A stretch of 64,000 bases of DNA from the NCBI RefSeq assembly GCF_026790145.1, contig NZ_JALAMS010000054.1, positions 111,601-175,600 on the forward strand, in the 5' to 3' direction. The translations under genes and the position numbers were made by a program. Of the stretch, positions 34,268 through 41,455 are shown piece after piece (within the stretch, counting starts at the first letter, position 1; each line of letters begins with the position of its first letter). Source of the stretch: Bacillus_I endophytica_A (GTDB lineage Bacteria; Bacillota; Bacilli; Bacillales; Bacillaceae_H). Below the pieces are notes generated by a model. The model had not been told where the DNA came from and did no database searches. It worked only from the letters and a program-made list of their open reading frames with translations.

Positions 34268-34532
34268 GTGTTGATCACAGTAGGCATGGACGTCGAAAAG
34301 AGAGAAAAAGAATTCGTTATTCAATGAGGATTAGCCATAATTCATATTCCTTTAAAAAAAATTACAGAAGTAACGGAAGATGAGACATATGGTGGGAAAG
34401 AAAAACAAGCAGTACGTATTGGGATGTCATATGGAACAACAGATCGAATTGTCATTAAAACCGTGAAACAGAATTAAATTCTGTTTACAACAAACAAATA
34501 TAGACATTATCAATAAAGAAGAAAGCCAGTAA
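34268..34532 (+). pseudogene. Broken SunI/YnzG-like small PH-domain gene
   Basis: Reading from the GTG/ATG at 34268/34286 gives MDVEKREKEFVIQ, then a TGA at 34325. The same frame continues as HIPLKKITEVTEDETYGGKE and IGMSYGTTDRIVIKT, a pattern I associate with the SunI/YnzG family. A second stop (TAA) lies at 34475. The family's C-terminal sequence NIDIINKEESQ is found only after a frame change, ending at 34532. Two stops plus a shift indicate decay. AAGG-type ribosome-site sequence remains upstream. Confidence 0.7.
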
Positions 34533-34620
34533 AAGTGGATTTTTTCACTTTATTACCTTATAAATATCCGGAATACTCTGTTAAATTAATAAAAACAAAC
34601 TAAATCTTGGAGGCATAGCA

Positions 34621-34950
34621 ATGGCAACAATCGAAGATTTCTTAAACTTAGATATTCGCGTTGGTACGGTTGTTAAAGCGGAACCGTTTCTGGAAGCTCG
34701 AAAGCCGGCAATTAAATTAGAAATTGATTTTGGTGAAATAGGAATTAAACGCTCTTCAGCACAAATTACAAAAAGATACGAACCAGAGCTGCTAATAAAT
34801 CAGCAAGTAATTGCTGTTGTTAATTTTCCTCCTATGCGAATTGCTGGTTTTAAGTCAGAGGTACTTGTTATAGGTGGCGTACCTGAAGAAGGTGATGTGG
34901 TTTTATTAAAGCCAGATCAGCCTGTAAAAAACGGTACGCCTATTGCTTGA
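34621..34950 (+). CDS. csaA: CsaA, tRNA-binding-domain chaperone
   Basis: A 109-residue single OB-fold protein matching CsaA throughout: FLNLDIRVGTVVKAEPFLEARKPA, RSSAQITKRYEPELL, NFPPMRIAGFKSEVLVIGG. It is full-length for the family. CsaA is reported as a dimeric secretion-related chaperone with a tRNA-binding fold. TTGGAGG precedes the ATG, and a terminator follows. Confidence 0.93.
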   Translation: MATIEDFLNLDIRVGTVVKAEPFLEARKPAIKLEIDFGEIGIKRSSAQITKRYEPELLINQQVIAVVNFPPMRIAGFKSEVLVIGGVPEEGDVVLLKPDQPVKNGTPIA

Positions 34951-34998
34951 GCATTAAAAAATGAATTTCTACGAGAACAGGAACAAAATAACTTTCAA

Positions 34999-35034
34999 AA
35001 AAACCTGCAGCTTTGCTCACAAGCAGGTTTTTTC
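34999..35034 (+). terminator. Terminator of csaA
   Basis: AAAAAACCTGC pairs with GCAGGTTTTTT around a 14-nt loop. Confidence 0.85.
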
Positions 35035-35127
35035 ACTTATCTTTTAAACTGTAGTGCTTGTATGTCACACTAATGTACACCTTATTTCCTAAACTTTTAA
35101 ATAATCCATACTATGGCATAATTTCAA

Positions 35128-35157
35128 CTCACTATGTATTTTTAAATACATAGTGAG
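35128..35157. repeat. Perfect palindrome at the 3' end of the permease gene
   Basis: CTCACTATGTATTT and AAATACATAGTGAG form a perfect 14-bp inverted repeat that contains the stop codon of the minus-strand permease. It has no clear T run; it may be a stabilising hairpin or weak terminator. Confidence 0.6.
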
Positions 35158-36617
35158 AAGAGAAAAATTTCAAGAACTAAAAAACTTAACGTTCCCCCTA
35201 TTATGAAAGTCATTTTCCTTTGAATGATATTCTCCTGTTTTCCAACTTTGCACACAGAAGTGCTTAATGTAACTCTAGGTGGGTTCATCATAGTAATCAT
35301 TGAAGAACTTACATTTTGAGTACAGGCTGCTAAAAGGGGCATGGAGCCAATTTCAGCAGCTGTTTGGGTTTGTAACTTAATAAACATTGTATTTGAAGCT
35401 GTATTACTTCCTGTTAAAAATCCACCGACAGCTCCAATAAAAGGAGAAAGATAAATAAAATATGCTCCAAATGAGTAAGCAGCAAAGTTTGAAAGAATAT
35501 GGATCATTCCGGATTCAGTCATAATTTCTGAAATGAAGATAAATAGAAATGTCGCAAGAACAACTGGAAAACATTTTCCAACACTTAATTTTAAACTTTC
35601 TAAGATGTTTAGTATTGAGAGTTTAAAAAGAATGGTTGCGAAAATACAGCTCAAAATAAGAAAGAAACCTGGAGAATATAACAATGGAAGCTCAAAATCA
35701 TAGTTTGCCATTTTAATATTAAAGGTACTATTTAAGTTTTCTTGAAAACTAGGAATCATTCTAGAAGTGAGAAGAACAAAAGTTAATAAAAGATAAGGGC
35801 TTATATTTTTAATAAACGTTAACTTTTCTGTAGAAGAAATATCAGGTGTTTTATTTCGTAGTTTAATGAGTGAAAACACAATAATTATTGTAATAAGTGA
35901 GCCGAATAAGCCTGCAAGTTCAACGCTTATATACTTATTGCATACGAAAATACTACTACTGAGAACTAAGCTAACAAAAATAATTTCGGGTAGTCTTTTT
36001 AGAACTTCCCTTTTTCCAGCGGCAATTGTACATACTAAAATAGCAAAATAGATATAAAGGGGGAAAGACATCAAGGCACTTCCTACACCAAGCATATCTA
36101 AATCTACATCGCTTAGCTCAGCGCCGATAATCGTTCCTAAAGCTAGTGTTCCCCAAGGTATTGCGCATAAGCTAATTAAAGATAGAAGAGAAGCTTGAAT
36201 ACCATTAAAACCTAAGGCAAGAAGAATAGGAGCTATTACAATAATAGCTAGACCAAACCCGCTAACAGATTCTATTAAAGGAGATAGTCCTAATGATAAG
36301 ATTAATACTTGGTAAATTCGGTCGTTTGTTGATAGAGAGATAAAGAATGCGATTTTTTTTACAGCCCCTGCTTTTTCCATAAGATGAAAAAGTAAAATAC
36401 CAAAGAATAAAATGTAGAGAATCATAAAGGTTGTTAAAGAAGTTTTAACCATAGGATGTAGCAACGCTGTTGGACTCTTATGAAAGAATGGAGATAGGGC
36501 AAGCAGAGCTGTTAAAATAAGAGTGAACACGCCTGTGAAAATAGAAGACTTTTTGAATAAGAAAAGAAGCGACAAGATACTAAAAAGGGGAAGAAAAGAT
36601 AAAATAATCTTGAGCAT
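35142..36617 (-). CDS. L-lactate permease (LctP)-family transporter
   Basis: This 491-residue protein has about twelve membrane segments. It shows LctP-family features: SPLIESVSGFGLAIIVIAPILLALGF (about 112-137), ISLCAIPWGTLALGTIIG, and GGFLTGSNTASNTMFIKLQ near residue 400. It may import lactate, glycolate or a related hydroxy acid. It is divergent from the XRE-cupin regulator gene at 36725, with a perfect inverted repeat in between that likely mediates its control. Confidence 0.85.
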   Translation of the reverse strand: MLKIILSFLPLFSILSLLFLFKKSSIFTGVFTLILTALLALSPFFHKSPTALLHPMVKTSLTTFMILYILFFGILLFHLMEKAGAVKKIAFFISLSTNDRIYQVLILSLGLSPLIESVSGFGLAIIVIAPILLALGFNGIQASLLSLISLCAIPWGTLALGTIIGAELSDVDLDMLGVGSALMSFPLYIYFAILVCTIAAGKREVLKRLPEIIFVSLVLSSSIFVCNKYISVELAGLFGSLITIIIVFSLIKLRNKTPDISSTEKLTFIKNISPYLLLTFVLLTSRMIPSFQENLNSTFNIKMANYDFELPLLYSPGFFLILSCIFATILFKLSILNILESLKLSVGKCFPVVLATFLFIFISEIMTESGMIHILSNFAAYSFGAYFIYLSPFIGAVGGFLTGSNTASNTMFIKLQTQTAAEIGSMPLLAACTQNVSSSMITMMNPPRVTLSTSVCKVGKQENIIQRKMTFIIGGTLSFLVLEIFLFSLCI

Positions 36618-36640
36618 AATAACACTTCCTATCTGTTTTT

Positions 36641-36672
36641 ATACTATAGAATAAAATATTACACTATAGTAT
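36641..36672. promoter_or_regulatory. Inverted repeat between LctP-family and XRE-cupin genes
   Basis: ATACTATAG (36641-36649) and CTATAGTAT (36664-36672) are perfect inverted copies separated by 14 bp; each contains the palindrome CTATAG. They sit in the 107-bp divergent promoter region and are the likely operator of the XRE-cupin regulator. TATAAT for the plus-strand gene overlaps the right copy. Confidence 0.65.
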
Positions 36673-36724
36673 AATTGATTTCTACCCTTATTTTTGAAAA
36701 AATTGTGTAGAAGGTGTGATAAAA

Positions 36725-37285
36725 ATGGGTTTTGGAACAAATATAAAAAATATGAGAAAAAAACAAAAGATGACCCTTCAAGAGCTTTCTGCGCAAAGTA
36801 ATGTGAGCGTTTCGATGCTTTCACAAATTGAGCGAGAAGAAAAAAACCCAACGCTTCAAGTAGCTTGCCAAATTGCGGAGTCATTACATACAACATTATC
36901 GTTCCTTATTGAAGAGCAACAACAAAAGGAAACGATCACAATAAGGAAAAAAGAACGTCTTATATACCGTGATGAACAGTCAGGATTTGAGCGACATTTA
37001 TTATCGCCATCACTCCCTTCAAAAGGAGTGGAATTTATTTTAAATGTTGTTCCCCCGTTTACGGAATCGGGAACTTTTCCATCACATAAAAAAGGGGTAA
37101 AAGAATATATATTTGTAGCTAAAGGAACATTAAAGGTTGAGTTAGGGAACGGTGTGTTCTTAGAAGAGTTAAAAGAAGGAGATTCTTTTTATTTTGAAGG
37201 AGACATAGAGCATCGATTTATTAATGAGAGGGAAGAAGAATGTCATTATTATTTAGTAATTGATTCATCCAAAGGCACCTTTTAA
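36725..37285 (+). CDS. XRE-family regulator with cupin domain
   Basis: This 186-residue protein has an N-terminal HTH_3 (NIKNMRKKQKMTLQELSAQSNVSVSMLSQIEREEKNPT) and a C-terminal cupin (residues about 105-180, VKEYIFVAKGTLKVELG and GDSFYFEGDIEHRF). AAGG 10 nt before ATG 36725 fits better than the GTG at 36716. Such regulators bind a small metabolite in the cupin. The divergent permease gene is its likely target. Confidence 0.9.
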   Translation: MGFGTNIKNMRKKQKMTLQELSAQSNVSVSMLSQIEREEKNPTLQVACQIAESLHTTLSFLIEEQQQKETITIRKKERLIYRDEQSGFERHLLSPSLPSKGVEFILNVVPPFTESGTFPSHKKGVKEYIFVAKGTLKVELGNGVFLEELKEGDSFYFEGDIEHRFINEREEECHYYLVIDSSKGTF

Positions 37286-37304
37286 AAGGTGCCTTTGGGT
37301 GATG
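37264..37304. terminator. Terminator between XRE-cupin and DMT genes
   Basis: CCAAAGGCACCTTTT pairs with AAAAGGTGCCTTTGG. This long stem overlaps the XRE-cupin stop codon and can serve both convergent genes. Confidence 0.7.
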
Positions 37305-37314
37305 AAGCATTACG

Positions 37315-38265
37315 TTAGCTAATTTTTGAGCTAACTTTTGTTTGAGATTTTTTTAATTTAGAATGAGTTTTGCTTCCAAAAGCTAAAATAAACACAACTC
37401 CTATGATGCAACATGCACCAAGCCATTGAAACGTTCCAAACGGTTCTTTTAGCCAAAAGACGGTTGTGATGACAGCTGCTAAAGGTTCTAAGCTGCCTAA
37501 AAGGCTCGTTTCTTTTGGAGAGAGAGATTGTAAGCTTTTAATATAAAACCAAAAAGCAATCATTGTTCCGAACACAATAATAAAAGCTAGATATAAATAA
37601 GTTTTTAATGTGAAGGATGTCCACGCTGCTGCCCATAAAGGATGAATAAAGTTTAAAGCAACTCCACCTATCCCCATTGCCCATCCTACCACAACAAGAG
37701 AATCATACTTCTTTAAAAGCGGCGCTGCATATAAAGTATAAAAAGCAGCGGCAACTCCAGATAACACACCCCATACGATAGCTGGAACAGGGACATACAT
37801 TTGAGAAAGAGACCCGTTTGTTAATAAAAGAAAAGAGCCTAAAAGAGCTAGCAAAACGGTTATCATATCATTCATGGTGAAAACGGTACGCTTTCGTAAA
37901 AGAAGATATACAATAATCATCACAGGTGATAAATATTGAAGCAGCGTTGCAGTAGCCGCGTTTCCATAATTAATGGCTGCCATATACGTATATTGAACAC
38001 CAAGCATCCCCAAGAGTCCAAAGATAATAAGATGAAGAGCTGCTTTTTTATCTTTCCACACTTTAAAAACTTCGCGCGAGTTTTGCGTCACAAATTTAAG
38101 ACTTAAAAGAAGAAGTCCTGCGATAAGTAAGCGAATGACTACAAGCCAATTCACATCAATATTATATTCTTGAAAAATTTTCTTAGAGACCGTTCCGCCA
38201 ATCCCCCAAAAAATAGCTCCTGTTATAACTAGAAATAACCCTATTTTTCGATTTTGTTCGTTCAT
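37315..38265 (-). CDS. EamA/DMT-family transporter
   Basis: This 316-residue, ten-segment protein contains two EamA repeats (residues about 8-145 and 160-295; FWGIGGTVSKKIF at the start, SLLGSLEPLAAVITTVFWLKEPF in the second). It ends in a basic tail. It likely exports an amino acid or metabolite. GGAG precedes the ATG. It is divergent from an AraC-type regulator across a region with an 11-bp inverted repeat. Confidence 0.9.
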   Translation of the reverse strand: MNEQNRKIGLFLVITGAIFWGIGGTVSKKIFQEYNIDVNWLVVIRLLIAGLLLLSLKFVTQNSREVFKVWKDKKAALHLIIFGLLGMLGVQYTYMAAINYGNAATATLLQYLSPVMIIVYLLLRKRTVFTMNDMITVLLALLGSFLLLTNGSLSQMYVPVPAIVWGVLSGVAAAFYTLYAAPLLKKYDSLVVVGWAMGIGGVALNFIHPLWAAAWTSFTLKTYLYLAFIIVFGTMIAFWFYIKSLQSLSPKETSLLGSLEPLAAVITTVFWLKEPFGTFQWLGACCIIGVVFILAFGSKTHSKLKKSQTKVSSKIS

Positions 38266-38291
38266 TATATCTCTCCTATCTTTATATCACG

Positions 38292-38358
38292 ATATTGTTA
38301 TAATAAAAGAACAAAAAGGTTAGGAATACCGATATAGGATTGAAAAGTATAACAATAT
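38292..38358. promoter_or_regulatory. Paired inverted sites in the DMT/AraC divergent promoter
   Basis: ATATTGTTATA (38292-38302) and TATAACAATAT (38348-38358) are perfect inverted copies with centres 56 bp apart. One lies next to each gene. They are probable AraC-regulator binding sites controlling both transcripts. Confidence 0.65.
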
Positions 38359-38371
38359 TGAGGTGACCTTA

Positions 38372-39262
38372 TTGAAAGAGAGAAGTTTTCAGATTGATGT
38401 AAATTTAAAGGAAATTACAAAACACCGTACAGAGACATTGCCTATTGCATGCTATGAAACAACCATTAGAGAAAATATAAACGGTTATATTCCGCTTCAT
38501 TGGCATGAAGAAATTCAGCTTGTTGTTGTGCTAAGGGGAGAAGCCGTTTTTCAAATTAATGAAAATCAAACATCTGTCAAAGAGGGAAATGCTCTTTTTA
38601 TAAACAGCGGCTGTTTGCACATGGCAGAAGAAAAGAAAGGGTCAAACTGCGTCTATATTTGTTTAAATGTACTTCCGCATTTATTTTTATCCCAAGAGCT
38701 TTATACAACGTACGGTTATCCATATGTCAAAGCCCCTCATTTATCGTATATTTTTATAGATAGAACAAAGGCATGGGGGAAAAGTATAATAGAATCGATT
38801 TTAAAAGTTAAAGAGCTTCTGAATGAAAAAGCTCCTTTCTTTGAGATCGATATTGCGACTCAGTTAACAACAATATGGAAAAACTTAGTTTCTCATGCTT
38901 TTCAACAAAATCACCCTAAGACAAATACGCTGAAGAATGAGCGTATGAAAAGGATGTTGAACTGGATTCACGAGCACTACAAAGAGAAAATTACATTAGA
39001 TGATATTGCTAGATCAGGGCAACTCAGCCGCTCTGAGTGCTGTCGATATTTCAAACGAATTTTACACACAACTCCAATCAGCTATATAACGGAATATCGG
39101 GTACAAAAGAGCCTGCTCTTATTGCTAGAGGAAGAAGCGAGTGTGACGAATGTGGCGTATGCGGTAGGTTTTAATAGTACGAGTTATTTTATTGATCAGT
39201 TTAAGAAAATGATGAAGATCACGCCTTTTGTTTATCAACAAGAGAGAAGGGGAAAACAGTGA
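38372..39262 (+). CDS. AraC-family regulator with cupin sensor
   Basis: This 296-residue protein has an N-terminal AraC-type cupin (IPLHWHEEIQLVVVLRGEAVFQIN...GNALFINSGCLHM) and two C-terminal HTH motifs (LDDIARSGQLSRSECCRYFKRIL and VTNVAYAVGFNSTSYFIDQFKK). The frame is open from GTG 38363, but TTG 38372 has GAGGTGA 5 nt upstream and is preferred. The divergent DMT exporter is the likely target. Confidence 0.88.
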   Translation: MKERSFQIDVNLKEITKHRTETLPIACYETTIRENINGYIPLHWHEEIQLVVVLRGEAVFQINENQTSVKEGNALFINSGCLHMAEEKKGSNCVYICLNVLPHLFLSQELYTTYGYPYVKAPHLSYIFIDRTKAWGKSIIESILKVKELLNEKAPFFEIDIATQLTTIWKNLVSHAFQQNHPKTNTLKNERMKRMLNWIHEHYKEKITLDDIARSGQLSRSECCRYFKRILHTTPISYITEYRVQKSLLLLLEEEASVTNVAYAVGFNSTSYFIDQFKKMMKITPFVYQQERRGKQ

Positions 39263-39275
39263 TATAGTGTAGTAT

Positions 39276-39311
39276 TAAAAAAGCCATCATCTTAAGCCGA
39301 TGATGGCTTTT
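39276..39311. terminator. Terminator between AraC and SMR genes
   Basis: AAAAGCCATCATC pairs with GATGATGGCTTTT over a 7-nt loop. It overlaps the 3' end of the minus-strand SMR gene. Confidence 0.8.
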
Positions 39312-39642
39312 CTTCTTCCTTACCAGAACTAGAAGAGTTTAATAAAACTACGCCTATGATGATCACGGCCAAACTTATAAATGTGCTACTGTTAACTGCG
39401 TCTTTGAAAAAGATGATGCCAACAAGTGTAGTTAATGCAGTACCAGCACCAGCCCAGATGCCATATCCAAGGCTTAGTGAAATGTATTTGAGAGAAAGAG
39501 ATAAAAAATAAAAAGCGAGCGCAAACCCTACTATAACCCCAAAGGAGGGAAGTAAAAAAGTAAACCCATTAGATAACTTTAGCATGCTTGTTCCAAAGAC
39601 CTCGCATACAATGGATAGAGCTAGAAAAATATATCCTTTCAT
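39292..39642 (-). CDS. SMR-family multidrug transporter subunit
   Basis: A 116-residue, four-helix small multidrug resistance protein. The conserved glutamate lies in ALSIVCEVFGTSMLK (Glu13), and YGIWAGAGTALTTLVGIIFF is in helix 3. GGAGGAGG before ATG 39642 decides the start. It is the second of two adjacent SMR genes, which typically assemble as a heterodimer for cationic drugs or guanidinium-type compounds. Confidence 0.92.
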   Translation of the reverse strand: MKGYIFLALSIVCEVFGTSMLKLSNGFTFLLPSFGVIVGFALAFYFLSLSLKYISLSLGYGIWAGAGTALTTLVGIIFFKDAVNSSTFISLAVIIIGVVLLNSSSSGKEEEKPSSA

Positions 39643-39665
39643 TCTAATTCCTCCTCCGCTATGAA

Positions 39666-39995
39666 TCAATGAGCTTGACCTGTAGAGATTTTTAAAGCGA
39701 TAACACCACAGATAATAAAAGCTAATCCGATTCCTTTTTTTAGATTAAAATGATCTTTAAAAACAACTACGCCGACAAGTGTAGTTAAAGCAGTACCAGC
39801 GCCAGCCCATATCGCATAAACCGTTCCTATAGGAAGAGTGCGAATGGCTAAAGAGAGAAAGTAAAAGGCTGATCCCATTCCTGCTACAACTCCTATCGAA
39901 GGCAAAACCTTCTTAAATCCTTCTGACTTTTTGAGCATTGTACTGCCAAAAACTTCACAGATAATCGCAAAAGCTAAAAGAATGATAGCGTTCAT
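39666..39995 (-). CDS. SMR-family multidrug transporter subunit
   Basis: A 109-residue, four-helix SMR protein with the essential glutamate in AFAIICEVFGSTMLKK (Glu13) and YAIWAGAGTALTTLVGVVVF. It is the first of the SMR pair and follows the TetR gene by 11 bp, so all three form one repressible operon. AGGAGG precedes the ATG. Confidence 0.92.
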   Translation of the reverse strand: MNAIILLAFAIICEVFGSTMLKKSEGFKKVLPSIGVVAGMGSAFYFLSLAIRTLPIGTVYAIWAGAGTALTTLVGVVVFKDHFNLKKGIGLAFIICGVIALKISTGQAH

Positions 39996-40006
39996 GTGAA
40001 TCCTCC

Positions 40007-40546
40007 TTACTTTGTCATTTTATATAATTTTTCAAACGTTTCATTTTTTAACTCTTTTTCAATTGGAGCAATATCGAGCAACTGTGAATAATAAAGACCG
40101 TCTATCGTTAGGCGAATAATAGCTCCTATAACAGGGTCTATTCCATCGTTTAACAGTCGATCTTGAGCATATTCATAGCTTTTAACCATTGTTTTAGAAG
40201 CTTCTGGATTTAAAAGGGACTGAGCGACCACTGCCACATTAAGCTTTGAGTTATTTTCAAGATCCCATCTTGATAGCTCAATGTAAGATCTAGACCATTT
40301 TCCTTTTTCAATGGGATCTTTCTCTGCTTTTTCATCCAGCAACAGTGTAAATTCCTCAAAAATAGATTGGGTCAAGCCAACTAATAAATCTTCTTTACTT
40401 GGAAAATGATAAAGAAGCCCACCTTTACTAATGCCTGCTTTTTTAGCAACTGCTTCAAGCGTTAAATTGTGAAAATCATGTTCAAGAATCCACTCTGTAG
40501 CCGCGTTTAAAATAAGCATTCGTTTTGCTTCAGATTTTGTAGTCAT
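40007..40546 (-). CDS. TetR-family repressor of the SMR operon
   Basis: This 179-residue protein has an N-terminal TetR HTH (ILNAATEWILEHDFHNLTLEAVAKKAGISKGGLLYHFPSKEDLL) and a helical ligand domain. It is first in an operon with two SMR genes and has two near-identical palindromes in its own promoter, so autorepression with drug-induced release is likely. AGAGGTGA precedes ATG 40546. Confidence 0.93.
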   Translation of the reverse strand: MTTKSEAKRMLILNAATEWILEHDFHNLTLEAVAKKAGISKGGLLYHFPSKEDLLVGLTQSIFEEFTLLLDEKAEKDPIEKGKWSRSYIELSRWDLENNSKLNVAVVAQSLLNPEASKTMVKSYEYAQDRLLNDGIDPVIGAIIRLTIDGLYYSQLLDIAPIEKELKNETFEKLYKMTK

Positions 40547-40563
40547 AAAATCACCTCTATAAA

Positions 40564-40625
40564 ACCGTCCAGACGGTCTTTTTTGTTCTTTGACAATTAT
40601 ACCGTCCAGATGGTCTTTTTTTCAA
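40564..40625 (-). promoter_or_regulatory. Promoter and twin TetR operators of the SMR operon
   Basis: On the minus strand TTGAAA (40625-40620) and TATAAT (40601-40596) are 18 bp apart. ACCGTCCAGATGGT (40601-40614) fills the spacer, and the copy ACCGTCCAGACGGT (40564-40577) lies just downstream of the start point. Centres are 37 bp apart. Occupation of the spacer copy would block RNA polymerase. Confidence 0.85.
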
Positions 40626-40676
40626 GCTTAAAGTTTATGAAAAGAATAAACCGTCCTTAACCATCTTATAAAAACG

Positions 40677-41050
40677 CTACTCAAAGAAAGAAGGAACAGA
40701 ACGAAAGGAAAGCGTATGTTTTGGAAAAGTTAATGAGAGAAAAGAAACAATATCTTTTACTTGAACCCTTGGTAAAGATTCATAAAAATTTGTAGAAAGA
40801 AGCCAGTTATTAATATAAATTACCTTATTCAGCTTTCCCCATTTTTTAAAAAATCCTAAACAAGATAACAAACCCTTTAGTCCTTGCTTCATTACTTTGT
40901 TATTTAATAAATAAGGCTCTTCTTCAAGGAATAGTGAGAATCTCTTTTCATAAGAGGAAGAAGATATGCTTTAGCATGCTCTCCATTGGTGTATTTTTTC
41001 CACTTCAATAAATGAATATTTTCTTTTGCGTATAATGTAGGATTAGTCAA
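40677..41050 (-). pseudogene. Broken gene of unrecognised family
   Basis: On the minus strand a TTG at 41050 with GGAG 7 nt upstream starts MTNPTLYAKENIHLLKWKKY, which runs into a stop after about 49 codons. Shifting frame near 40950 gives FSLFLEEEPYLLNNKVMKQG and continues through INNWLLSTNFYE and PKHTLSFRSVPSFFE to a stop at 40677. The two parts read as one protein with a frameshift, and it ends abruptly. The family was not identified with confidence. Confidence 0.6.
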
Positions 41051-41239
41051 ACTAAAGGCTCCTTTAAAATGCTACACTTAACATGTAGCAAAGTTCTAAG
41101 CATTATAGTGTATTTTATATATGGTAATAATATAGAATATTTGCGTAACTACGTTCATTATAAAAACGGCTAATGACTCAAAAGTAAATACACGGTTTTA
41201 TCTCTTATAAATGTATGCTATACTTACAGTAATAATATG

Positions 41240-41425
41240 ACAAGGAGTGATGGGTGGACGATGATTAACTAATCTTATTTTTTAAAATTTGAAATTAGAT
41301 ATTTCAAATGACACAAAATAGGATTAGTCTGCCCACTTTTATAACTCTTTAGCTATTTTACAGTAGCTTATTTGTCTATGTATCGGTACGGCTAATCCTT
41401 CCAATTAATTTGGGAGGATTTTTTT
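41240..41425 (+). promoter_or_regulatory. Transcription-attenuation leader of vmlR with a three-codon uORF
   Basis: A minimal frame ATG-ATT-AAC-TAA lies at 41261-41272 behind AAGGAG/GGTGG. Its 3' end is the start of arm ACTAATCTTATTTT (41268-41281), which pairs with AAAATAGGATTAGT (41315-41328). The same GGATTAG (41321-41327) can instead pair with CTAATCC (41392-41398), the left side of the terminator AATCCTTCC/GGGAGGATT (41394-41420) that is followed by T7. A ribosome stalled on the uORF would free GGATTAG and prevent termination. Confidence 0.8.
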
Positions 41426-41455
41426 GTCCTCTCATTATAGAAAGGGACGGATTTT

